Positions 51,994 to 62,040 of a stretch of 64,000 bases of DNA are shown here, in pieces. The notes under the pieces are model-generated. The model made no database searches and was not told the origin of the DNA. It worked only from the letters and a program-made list of their open reading frames with translations. Location of the stretch: positions 6,187,207 through 6,251,206 of the forward strand of contig CAJINV010000005.1 in NCBI GenBank assembly GCA_905178155.1. The letters are read 5' to 3'. How positions within the stretch are numbered: the first letter of the stretch is position 1; the number at the start of each line of letters is the position of its first letter. A program made the translations under genes and the position numbers. Source of the stretch: Amoebophrya sp. A120 (Eukaryota; Sar; Dinophyceae; Syndiniales; Amoebophryaceae).

Positions 51994-53418
51994 TTAATAC
52001 TCCTCAAACCACTTCTACACAGCTTGGACTTATTGGAAAATCATGCTCATGGAGGAGCGTGTCGCGTTTTATTGGGCGAGTTTATTATATGTAGTGGGGT
52101 TAGAACAAATGCCGATAGGGATTTTATGCCAAAGAAAAGAAAAGTGAATAGTTGTCTGCAATGAATAAAACAAGTTCACTCTGAATTTGGAAGAAATCAA
52201 GATATGGTGAGTCATACGGTCGAGATTGTAAACTGTAAAATCGCAAACAAAATTGAGTAGTTGTAAGAGCCGAAAATAAAAGAACAAAAAACTAACCGCT
52301 GGAGGTGTGCATGGTGTTGTGCGGTTCTCCTCCAGGGTCTTTTTTATTTTTTGCAGCCGACCTATTCTATCTCCATAGCGTTGTAATCGTAAATCTCCTC
52401 CATTACGCTTACGTATACGTGGTCGACTAGGTCCTGCATAAATTGTGCGTCGAGCAAGTCGAGATGACTTGTCTCCGCTGCGTGTCGCCGTCGCGCAAGC
52501 GACTTAATAATTTGTGGTCCTCGAACAAGGACCAACTTGTTCTGCTCGCCTCAGCTTCTGTTTCTGACATACTCTGTTCTTCTACTTAGGGAAACAGAAA
52601 ACACGACAGTTACAGGCGCCTCTTCTTGTAGTTCGTGAGCGAATTACAGTCATGACCTTGGTGGCGAGCGCTCCTGCTCCATAAGAATTTGAATATAGGA
52701 ATAGAGTGACTGCGCTGCTGGTCGTACCTCTGGTGCCTGCAACAACTTACGAAACAAGCTGGAGTGTGCATTCAGAGGACGCGCGCTCCTTACCCTTGTT
52801 ATATGCGCTGACTAAGCACTAAGGCTGTCAGCAGCGACGATCGCTGACGCGGTGCAGACCTCTAGTACATCCTTGTTATTCATCATTTTTGTCCGGTCAT
52901 GATGTAACGCGCAACGAGTTGCCTTCAAATACACAGACTCCACTTACTAGCACCCCGCGGACAGGGTGCAAGAAAGCAAACCTGTCGGGATGCCGATGGA
53001 AGGGGGAGCTGCTGCTCCAATAAATGCCGACTGCTAGCTTGCCCGGCTTTCTTTGGGTTAGTTTAGGTGAAGGTTAAATAGAATTAGAATGTGCAACTGG
53101 AGGGTGGTCGAAAATAAATCTAAATCTCCTCTGATGTTCTATTAATTTTGCAAAAACGTGAAAAGAAAACGGCGTTGCTGCACTGCACCGTCTCTGTTTC
53201 CTTCACTTGGGGCACAGCGTGGAAGAGATTGATACAATGTGGATGATGTCATGACTTCGTAGAAAAAACTTTTCTTTAGAGGACTGGGAGGTAGCCATAC
53301 TGATTCGGATATAAACCACTCGCACCACATGGGCACCGCATCTTTCAATTTCTTGTATATCATGTATAAAGGCACACTCGATTTCTTACTTATGTATCCT
53401 TCGGACTCAAGCACCCGA
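51994..53418. other. AT-rich intergenic, no gene recognised
   Basis: No supported frames; downstream flank of paralogue 2. Confidence 0.45.
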
Positions 53419-56400
53419 TCATGCATTGATGCCCGCGCCCAATGGCGATGCTGCCCCAGTGCCATCGTTGTGTTCAGCATGATCACCAAAAGCATTGTCG
53501 TCCGGCTCCGGAAGGGGAGCAATAGAATCGCGCAGATGGGCACGCGCACGGGCACCAGTAGCAGCAGGAACAATAGAATTGCTCGCCTTCCGTGCATGAT
53601 TCGTGTCCCCGCCTTGAATACCCATTTTGTCTTCCAAATGTTTGATTGCCATGTTTAAGGCCGTAGTAGCGGATTCAAAGTAGGTTCTAGGGTCCTGCAA
53701 GATTCTGCGGCTTTCCTGTTCGCCTCCCCTGGCCTTTTGCTCATCTTCAACCAAATGCACATGATTGTTGTGGAGTTCAGTAAGCTTGCCCATTAGCATT
53801 GCCTCTTTATCGCGAACAGTGTCGGACACCACAAGGTTACTGCCATCTATCGCACTCTGTACTCTGTGAAACAGGTTTTCGTCGATCTCGAGTTCATCGC
53901 CTTGTTTCTTATTCTCCTTTTGGTGGTTTGGGACCGGAAGTGCGTTGGCATCTTTATCCAACTGACTGCCGACCTGCTTAAGAAAAGCCAAAACGCTCTG
54001 CAAGCTGTCTGTCGCTTTGACGGAAGCTGCCGTTGCCTCGTTGTGTATTTCCTTGTGTTCTGCTGCAATTTTTTCTTCAGTGCGCTGCTCTGCGTCGTCC
54101 AACAGCTTCAACCTCTCTTCCAGCTGTTGCAGCATGGGACGGACGGCACGGTCACCCACGGCTGTCATTCTTTCGTTTGCTTGCTCCTCCGAAGCTTTCT
54201 CGTTTTGTTCCCCGGTGACCTGCGCTTGCATCCTTGCTGTTAACGCCGCAATACTCCCAAGTTCTCTCTCTTTTTGAGTTTGTTGTTGTGCGGCGTTGAG
54301 CTCCGTGTCGACGTTGATGCCCTCCTGCTGAGGCACACCAGTACCGCGACTCATGTCCATGGAACCTTGGGTTACATCAAGCAAGGAGCGGGGAACCGTT
54401 TCCACTGCTTGAGCACTCTCGTTCTCCCCAGTCGCCCCTTCGATTTTCTGCCACCCGCCGGAGCCCCCGGAGGTGACCGGGGGTTTGCCGATCGCCGACA
54501 CGTCAGGGGTTTTCTTGGGCATCATTTTTTCGGCGTCCGCAGTTTCCGGCGTGTCCTTCTTCTCCAAAAACGCAGGCGCAGCAGCGGCCGTGGCCGGAAC
54601 AGCTTCTTTTTCAGCCGTCTTTTCGGCCTCGGTTGGTTTCTGTCCACCATCAGAATTGGCCGATTTCATCTTCGTCGCGTCTTCTTTCGCCGGCGGTGTG
54701 TCCTGCTTTTCCAGGAAGGCGGTCGAGGAAGAAGCCGCTTCCTTCCCCGGCACAGCGTTCGCCGCGGGCGGGTCGGCGGTGGCGGCAGGCACGTCGGCTT
54801 TGGGGGCCGTGGCAGACGGTTCTTCCGCCTTCTTCTCCACAAAAGCAGAAGACGACGAGGCGGGTTCTTGTTGCGCAGCGGGAGCGGGACCAGCAGCTTA
54901 ATATGAAGAAGAGAAGTAGTAGTTCTACTACGAAACAGATGAAATTTCTCACGCATCTATACATCAAAACAGAATCATGCGGGTCGGCAGACGTGCACGT
55001 GAAGGTGGACCTGCAACTGCAAATGCAAGACACTTGTGATGATGTGTTTTTCTGTCCATATTTTCCTGTGTGTGAGAAATGTCCTTTTCGTGGCACTACA
55101 TCGATTTTCTCTCTGTGATACGGCCTGACCAGCACCCACGTCCCCCTCGCCAGCGTCGGTCTTCTTGTTCTTGCGCCCCGACCTGCAATTATGGGTGGAT
55201 CATCATGTGTATCTTCCTCGTACAGGTAATAAGTAATCCAGTCACGCGGCTTAGTTTGTTTTTCCGGTGCAGGAACCACACACATGACATCGGTGAAGTA
55301 CGGCGGTAGTGGTCAGCTCAGCGTACAAAGGGTCGCACACGCATGACAAATTGAAGACTTTTAGACTTACTTTCACAAGATAAATGGTTGACCCGTACGA
55401 AGATGACAGGTGCTTCATTCTAGCAGCCTGGGACATGGCTTTTGGTGCAGTTGCAGTTCTAGAAATACGCATATTCTCTGAAACCTTGCATAGAAATTGA
55501 ATTAGAATTTGCAGTACTTGTTCCTCCGGTTCTTGCGACGATTTTATCCAACACGAAAAGGCTAGCCGTGTGGTATTGGTAGTTTTTGTCATGCAGCAAT
55601 TATTTTCGTCTTCAATGTTAATTTATCACTTTTAGCGTCGTATTGGTCGATAGAAAATAGACCTCTCGTCCTGTATCTACCTCACGAAGATAAAATCCTC
55701 ATGCTTCAGCCTTTCTTGCTCTTTCTCTTTGTCCATCTTTTTCTCCTACACATTACATAATCAATGTTCCGTGCCTAGCCCACCTATTTCACCGCCTGCA
55801 GCGTCTCCTGCGGCTCCCCATGATAGGTCTTTTTTCTATTTGTATTTCTATTCTTGCTGTGCTGCCTCGGGTTCGTCTTTCTTCATGCACGACAAATAAA
55901 CCACACGGCTTGCCAAAGTGCAAGTTGACGATACAATTTTAGTTCCATAACCGTCCGCCCTTGTAGCCTTTCGACCCCGTGCGACCGGTTCCCGTCGCCA
56001 CGCCGGGCACCTTGAAGTATGCATAGGAAAACGGCCATCGCTACTTCGAAGATCTGTGCGGTCTACGCATCTTGCTATCTCTTGCTTCGGTCACCAGCGA
56101 AGCATGACGAATTCAAATTCTTCCGCTATAGTTCTTGTACATTCACAACAAGACGATGATCGAGGTACTTGTGCTTTTTTGTATATTCCTTGCACACAAC
56201 GTCGAGAACCAAGGACTGTACTGCAACTGCCACAAAATCTCAACATGCTCATCGATTCTGCTTCCGTTTTCATGAACTGATCGCGGTTTTTTTTGTCGTA
56301 TTCCCTGCAAGAAGACAGTGATGCTTGTCCGTATTGGTATGCTAGAAAGCCAGAGTAACGCGATAGCCGTTTTCCCTTGGATAGCAAGCCCGCCTGCTTC

Positions 56401-57282
56401 ATCTTGGCGCGTTCGAAGGCCAAGGTAGGTATGGAAGTGCAATAAAACTACTACAACTACATCGAAGAGCACGGCGGCGTCCCAGAACAGGTGGATAGTA
56501 CATGTCTTTTTGTGTTCTATGGCCCGCACAACATGGAGACTCTTCAGAGAGACGCTATGCAAGCTGCTTTATATATAATTCCAGCACACGCTAATATACA
56601 AGCTGCTTTATTCCAGCACATGTTTACCAGTAAGTACATCAACACCTGCTCCTCTCGGGGAAAATGAAAATGTGTAAGTAGTTTTTCATCATTTGCATAG
56701 CATCCTCGTCCACCTCGTCGTGGTACTCCTCCAGGAACGCGTACTTGTCTTTTATGCAACACAAATTAGCTGTCTGGCTCTGGATGATTTAGATTTTCCG
56801 TAATTTCTTGCAATTTCTGATGCGCAGATTAGCTACGAAAAATTACTTTGGCATGCAAAAAGCGATGAAAAAAATCATGCCAAAGCCAACTTCATTTCCC
56901 ACCCATAGCTTCCGTCGGCGTGGCCTCCACGAGCACCGGCGTCGCCAACAGGGACACCGCGGATTATGAAAGTGTAGATCACCTCGTGCCCCTCGTTTCA
57001 TCGCTGATTTGTATTTCTTTTCATGCAGAACAACAATCAAATTCAAAACGCAAGAAATTGAAATTCCACTACAATTCGCCGTGGTCGTTGATCCATATCG
57101 GATCCGATCCCGCTTGGGAATTTTGATTTTCGCATGAGAGCTTCCAAATTATACTGGCTCTGATTCATAGAATGTTTAAAATGCCGTAGTACCAAATGAG
57201 CGAAATCCCGAGGGAGATGAGACGATCTGTAACAATTTCGTAGGGACCCGGCCACACTCACAAAGCTTTTCGGGCGGGGCAT
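53419..57282 (-). CDS. Paralogue 2: secreted-type coiled-coil protein, 7 exons, about 594 aa
   Basis: ATG at 57282 (MPRPKSFVSVAGS), stop at 53419. Joined exons give a signal-like start PVSLLATPVLVEA, TEDKYAFLEEYHDEVDED, ALAFERAKMKQAGLQVPG, a Gly/Arg/Lys segment (GRKNKKTDAGEGD) and the large last exon (53419-54901). That exon has three spaced FVEKK/FLEKK motifs (SSSSAFVEKK, TAFLEKQDT, PAFLEKKDT) in an Ala/Pro/Glu-rich region, then a long predicted coiled coil (LGSIAALTARMQAQV, LQQLEERLKLLDDAEQRTEE, LQSVLAFLKQVGSQL) and an Ala/Gly tail. It is paralogous to the gene at 46526-48409. One intron, 55183-55951, has ordinary GT...AG ends; the others are introners. The function is unknown. The exon 2/3 border is ambiguous by a few bases. 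Confidence 0.75.
54902..55120. mobile_element. Introner X, weak ends (paralogue 2)
   Basis: 219 bp; TATGAAGAAGAGAAG left, TTTTCTCTCTGTGATA right; TSD not preserved. Removal plus 5 bp gives GQAAAGPAPAAQQ. Confidence 0.55.
55183..55951 (-). other. Ordinary GT-AG intron of paralogue 2
   Basis: 769 bp from GTTATGG to TTGCAG in gene orientation. The join gives KGGRSGRKNKK in frame, and the 5-bp-duplication rule would instead create a stop. No inverted-repeat ends found. Confidence 0.55.
56018..56383. mobile_element. Introner W (paralogue 2)
   Basis: 366 bp; TATGCATAGGAAAACGGC left, complement of TATCCAAGGGAAAACGGC right; TSD diverged (TGAAG/GCAAG). The join gives KQAGLQVPGV. Confidence 0.65.
56430..56699. 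mobile_element. Introner V, eroded ends (paralogue 2)
   Basis: 270 bp; TATGGAAGTGC left, TTTGCATA right; no clear TSD. Removal plus 5 bp gives EDALAFERAK in frame. Confidence 0.55.
56753..56906. mobile_element. Introner T, B-like (paralogue 2)
   Basis: 154 bp; left end TATGCAACACAAATTAGCTG then CTGGCTCTGG resembles B. Border ambiguous (shared AAG). The join gives TPTEDKYAF. Confidence 0.6.
56965..57242. mobile_element. Introner U, absent from paralogue 1
   Basis: 278 bp; TATGAAAGTGTAGATC left and TACGAAATTGTTACAGATC (complement) right; TSD CGGAT/GGGAC. The join VAGSPVSLLATP matches VTGSAASLLATP of paralogue 1, which has no intron here. Confidence 0.65.
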
Positions 57283-57349
57283 GATCGATCGTTGTGGTCG
57301 GTTGTTCTTGAAGTCCCAGAAGTTCTTCAAGATGATTCGCTAGTTGTAG

Positions 57350-57892
57350 CTAGTTCCTCCAGTCGAAATTGTTTTTGCAGCAGCTTCGTTCCTTCGTTCG
57401 AGTTCGTTTCCGTTTTTTCCTTCTCCTCTTTCGCGCCAGCGGTTTTCGTCTCCCGCTCTGTTGTTTGTTAGTACCTGAAAGTGTGATGAATACTCGTCCG
57501 TTTCTGTTTTTGTTTGATTCATTTATTGGATAATGCAATTCCAATGTCTTTTTATAGATAATGATAAATTTGGTGATGCGAACCAAAGCAGCTTCCGAGA
57601 GTTCTGTACTAGAGGTGCTATTAACTGGTACCTTGTTCTTCGCAGTTTCTCCTCGTGTAGACGTTGAGTCGTGCCAGTTACAGACCTTGTCGGCTTGTTT
57701 TCCGCACTCCTCGCAGTAGTTAATTCCGGTTTTTTGGTTTTTTGTTCTCCTCGTTTGTTGGCTCCTCCGAGAAGATTTTGATTTAGTGTAGTGGTGGTTT
57801 TTTGAGTTTCGCTTTGATGTTTTCGTCTCGATGATACAGTTCCTCACCTCAAGTTGAATGTACCAAAAGTAGCAGATATCGCAAGAAAACAC
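57350..57892 (-). CDS. Hypothetical basic protein, doubtful
   Basis: 180 codons upstream of paralogue 2; Lys/Arg/Ser-rich with one Cys cluster (YCEECGKQADKVCNWHD) that could bind zinc. AT-rich DNA and no introners; may be chance. Confidence 0.2.
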   Translation of the reverse strand: MFSCDICYFWYIQLEVRNCIIETKTSKRNSKNHHYTKSKSSRRSQQTRRTKNQKTGINYCEECGKQADKVCNWHDSTSTRGETAKNKVPVNSTSSTELSEAALVRITKFIIIYKKTLELHYPINESNKNRNGRVFITLSGTNKQQSGRRKPLARKRRRKKRKRTRTKERSCCKNNFDWRN

Positions 57893-58129
57893 TGCCCCAC
57901 TGCGAGTAGACTATGAAAATGCAGAACCTGCTGCAACACACAGCTGGTGCAACAAAACATACAACTTCTTGACCTCTGACCGGAAATGCAAGTGCTTAAC
58001 AGCACGCATAGCAGAATGTTGTTCCTCTGTCCTCATGCTCAGTATGCACGAAATCGAACTAGTGATGCGGAGATTGCAGTTCTTCCTGCAGAATCAACGT
58101 CACAGTGAAGCAGTTTTCTCATTCCGATA
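57877..58129. mobile_element. Decayed F-like element
   Basis: 253 bp; TATCGCAAGAAAACACTG left and CACAGTGAAGCAGTTTTC right match F ends. TSD not preserved and no exons recognised. Confidence 0.5.
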
Positions 58130-59950
58130 AATACTTAGTTGTGGGTTTGCAACTTGTAATATCCTTTTGGGAAGAAATTACAAGTGCAGCAAGTAGTATA
58201 TGTAAAATTGGGTAAATGAGTAAAAAAGTGGGTACAGGACTACAGCTCCTTCGTAGAACTTGCACCAATTGAGTAAAAGCAAAGTCGTGACTCTACTTTA
58301 AAAAGCTTTCGCTTCTCCTTTGGTTTTGAACAAAAGTTGTGGGTTCTTTAGCCGTTGTGGGGAACGACTTAATTTTTTCTCCGCAGTTTGTTTGAAAATG
58401 CAAATGGTGTTAGTTGTGAGGAACAAAGTTCTTCGCAGTGGTAAGTACTTCTTCTAGCACGTTTTTTTTAGCAGTTGGGGGAAAGTTGGAAGTTAGTGAT
58501 CGTGGTGTTAGCGGTTCGTGAAGCAAAAATTAATTTGCACACAAGTTGCTCCTGATATGGTGGTTGTGGAAGGTAGAGTGGAATAAAAAATGTGCATTTG
58601 CCGAGTTCTTCTTATCCACGTCGCTTTGGCTCACTTACTTCTCTACGAGTACGACGGCGCGCGTGAATTAGAACGTTAGCTGTGGGGAGTACTAACTCCA
58701 TCTAAAAGAACGTCCAAGTGACGAAGGCCGGCGGTCGTCTTTCGTCGGTGGTTGTGGACGAAGCAAATGGGTGGACGAGAAGTACAGATACTTTTCTTCT
58801 TTGCACGAAGTTGTAGACGAGCACAGATAGTTTTCTTGGCAGAACCGAAGACCACTACACGCATCAATTCTTCGAAACACCGAGAAGAAAGTCTTTCCAG
58901 AGAAGAACGAAGAGGTTCAACACCGTTTGTGTTCGCAATCGCAGCACGTCGACGTCTCCACGAATCAGATGGACTGACTGCGACTGGCGCATGCAAATAA
59001 ATCAAAGACCGATGATGATGAAAGAAAGCAGAAGCTGCAGAAGGACTTAAGCCGAGAAGTAAGGTAACGGTTTTGTTTTTCAAAACGATTGGATTACCAG
59101 ATCACACCGAGGATTGTTCCGCTTCACAAACGAGGAAAGTGGACTACTTTCTCTTTCTTCATACTGTCTGGTATTCGCTACCATCTTTGAACCTCACGCA
59201 CAGCAGCCGAAAGTATGTACGAAAAATTTTCATCGTGATGTGCCGAAAGAAGAAAAAGAAAGCTTAAGCTTTATCAAACCGAAGTACTCCTACACATTGT
59301 GTGGAGGTTCTCCACACGAAATAAAACCGAAGCGCTGGCGCAGCCATGAACACTATGGAGATTTTTGTCATTGCACTTCATTTCTGAAAGAAGGAGGAGT
59401 GCGAAGTAGTAAATCAGCTGCGCCTGAGAGGACTGTCCGCGACAACTCGTGTGCCTTGCATGGGATGACCTTGTCTCTACCACCAGGACGAGGGGTGAGC
59501 TTTTGCTTCATTTTAGCAGTTTTTTTACACACTGTTCTTCATCTATTGCTCTGGAAAAGGAAAAAATCGTGCTATTCATATTTTCGCCTTGGAAAGAATA
59601 TCAGCCCTTGCTATTTTCGCATTTGCTGGTCCTGATGCTGAACCAGAATCACCGTGGTGGTGGTCGTGTTGATCATCCTCTTCATCGTCATCCTATGTTC
59701 AGCAAGTGCTTCTCCTCCTGTTGCGCTATCGCACGGAAAAGTCGCGCCACCACGCTTCCTGCCTTAGCAGCTGGCTTGTTCGGACGGGTACACAAATTCA
59801 TGCACGTTTCGTTCTGACCCTCTTCCTCGTCCTTTAATGTCTCTTTCTGCACAACTAGTACATGACAAAAACATACAAAACCATAACCAATACAGGTTGT
59901 GTTGTCGTCCTCGTCAGCATGACAAAACGACTATTTCTTTATATGTGATA
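58130..59950. other. AT-rich intergenic, no gene recognised
   Basis: Overlapping frames on both strands at 58676-59817 without domains. Another introner-like right end (TATGTGATA) occurs at 59942-59950. Confidence 0.4.
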
Positions 59951-60233
59951 GGCAACACGCAGTACCCCACTGACAGATACCAGTTGCTGCAGTTCGCCCC
60001 CTATCCTGTGCAAAAGTATCGCACTCGTATAAATGCAAGTCCTGCATTACAAACTTTTTTCTTAAGGTAAGTCAGCATATACAGATTTTATTTCTCATGC
60101 TGAGGAAATTTGTAATGCATTTATACGAGTGCGATACTTTTGCAGTTCATACCCCCAGCCGCACAAACTTCGCGTCGTGTATCGAATTGAAAACTGTTGT
60201 TCCCAGCACCCTATAATCGCTGTGAACGCCAAT
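59951..60233 (-). CDS. Exons of an unknown gene
   Basis: Removing the A introner at 60002-60151 joins GTTVFNSIHDAKFVRLG to ANCSNWYLSVGYCVLP in one frame, which reads like folded-domain protein. The frame is closed upstream by a TGA at 60234 and downstream it meets another introner-like end at 59950, so both neighbours must be further exons I could not place. Confidence 0.45.
60002..60151 (+). mobile_element. Introner A
   Basis: 150 bp; perfect TSD CCCCC. Confidence 0.83.
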
Positions 60234-60690
60234 TCATTGTGGTCACATGTATCTTTACACTTTCATGCTAGGAGCGAAGATGAAGATGAAAGTTAAATAA
60301 AAGAAGTGAACTTGCAGCTCTTACACTGCGCGGAGTAGCATCAGTGTGGAAAAAACACAGTTTAGTCTACTACTCGTCTTCTTGTTCTTCGCATCCAAGA
60401 CAAAAACTGCATCAAGAAAAGTACGTATGACTTCTTTATCTTTTGCAAAGATTCGTGCTGCAGAGCACTTTTGGAGATGGGAAACATTTTTGTTCATCCT
60501 TTCCATACCGCACAGTTCGTCCTTGGTCACCAGGTCAGCTTCGGTCGTTTTTGTGCAAGGCAAAATGAGACTTTTAACCACAGTACGTACATGTCCACAT
60601 GTTCCACCTCTTCCTGAGATACTAATGCGTCAAATACGGAAAGACAAAGAGATGAACGCGAGGAGTAGTACTTACAAAGAAATCCAACTT
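60234..60690. other. No gene recognised
   Basis: A short minus frame (60321-60581) has no recognisable features. Confidence 0.4.
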
Positions 60691-60694
60691 ACGA

Positions 60695-61770
60695 ATTAAA
60701 CAGCACAGTTTATAGCCCCCTTTTTCCTGGGTTGGGAGAGCCTGGGAGAGGAAAATCAGCAACGCCAACACGTCACAAAAAAAAAAAAACTCGCTGGATT
60801 ATCTAATCCCCCGCGTATGGTGTTGATTATTATACTTTAATAGGGAGAGCCATAGAACCAAAAAAAATTTCGCGCGCGCGCTGCGCGCGCGCATTCACTC
60901 ACCCCATACGCAGCCAATGGCGTTGCATCGATTCGAAGGCAAACGAGCACCGCGCGCCCGCTCATCGAAGGACATTTGAAGTGGCCACTTCAACTTCCCC
61001 CCATCGAAGGAAATTTGAAATGGCCATTTCAACTTTCCCTCATCGAAGGAAAATCGAAGTGCCCACTTCAACGCTCCCTCATCAAAGGAAGCTCGCAGTT
61101 GCCATTTCAACTTTCCCTCATCGAAGCAAGGAAATTTGGGATGGCCGCTTCAACTTTCCCTCTTCGAAGGAAATTTGAAGTGGCCACTTCGCCTTTCCCT
61201 CATCGAAGGAAAATCGACGTTACCGCTTCAACCTTCCCTCATCGAAGGAAATTTGAAATGGCCCCGTCAACTTTCCCTCATCGAAGGAAATTCGAAGTGG
61301 CCACTTCAACTTTCCATCATCGAAGGAAAATTGAAGTGACCACTTCAACCTTCCCTCATCGAAGGAAATTTGAATTGGCCACTTCAGCTTTCCCTCATCG
61401 AAGGAAAATCGAAGTGCCCGCTTCAACTTTCCCTGATGGATAACGACAGCAGCGCCCCAGGGGCCGCCCGCGTGGAGGACACGCATGCAGGAATTTTTCG
61501 CCCCCTAGATGCCACCTGTCGGCGGCATCCGCCATCCCAAAAACTGCGCCGAGTAGTCACAAATAGAAATACGCCACAGGGGCGCCGTCCAAACCGCTTA
61601 CATATATATAAAAAGAACTGCAGTAGAATAGACATCATACCATCGAGCCTGAAGCAAATTTACAAAACGAGTCGCGCTGTTCCTTCTAATTTGCGGAAGC
61701 TCTCCCAGCCTCTCCCAGCCTCTCCCGGGCTCTCCCAGCTTATAAACTTAACTGTTATAGAACCGATAGG
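60695..61770. mobile_element. Inverted-repeat element carrying a minisatellite
   Basis: CACAGTTTATAGC and GGGAGAGCCTGGGAGAGG near 60708-60756 match in inverse CCTCTCCCGGGCTCTCCCAGC and TTATAAACTTAACTG at 61718-61756. The interior holds a 20-bp CG-alternating palindrome (60871-60893) and the 39-bp repeats. No coding capacity; ends approximate. Confidence 0.5.
60961..61440. repeat. 12 copies of a 39-bp palindromic minisatellite
   Basis: Unit CATCGAAGGAAATTTGAAGT then GGCCACTTCAACTTTCCCT; its core AAGTGGCCACTT is a perfect palindrome. One copy (about 61117) has a 4-bp insertion. Because 39 is a multiple of three, frames stay open through it. Confidence 0.88.
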
Positions 61771-62040
61771 ATGAAAAAATCGAGATTTGTTGCAATGCCC
61801 ACCATGCAAATCCAAATGCCATGACCATGTGGAGAGACATATTATCTGCGTGCAGTACTGTATTACGGAAAATCTGAATTCCAATTCTTTTTGCATTCGA
61901 TATGAGCTGCAAAGATGGACGCCGAGGAGCCCCCTCCTGGCAGATTCGTGTAATATAGCGAGGAAAATGAGTGACTAGTGTGGGGACTACGTGCTACTAG
62001 ACCTAAAATCTGTCATCCGGTTTTGCTAGTATGTGTCTTT

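Noticed and set aside
54274-54906. Plus-strand frames opposite paralogue 2
   Set aside because: Shadow of the Ala/Pro/Glu-rich exon, whose complement is Phe/Arg/Leu-rich with no domain.
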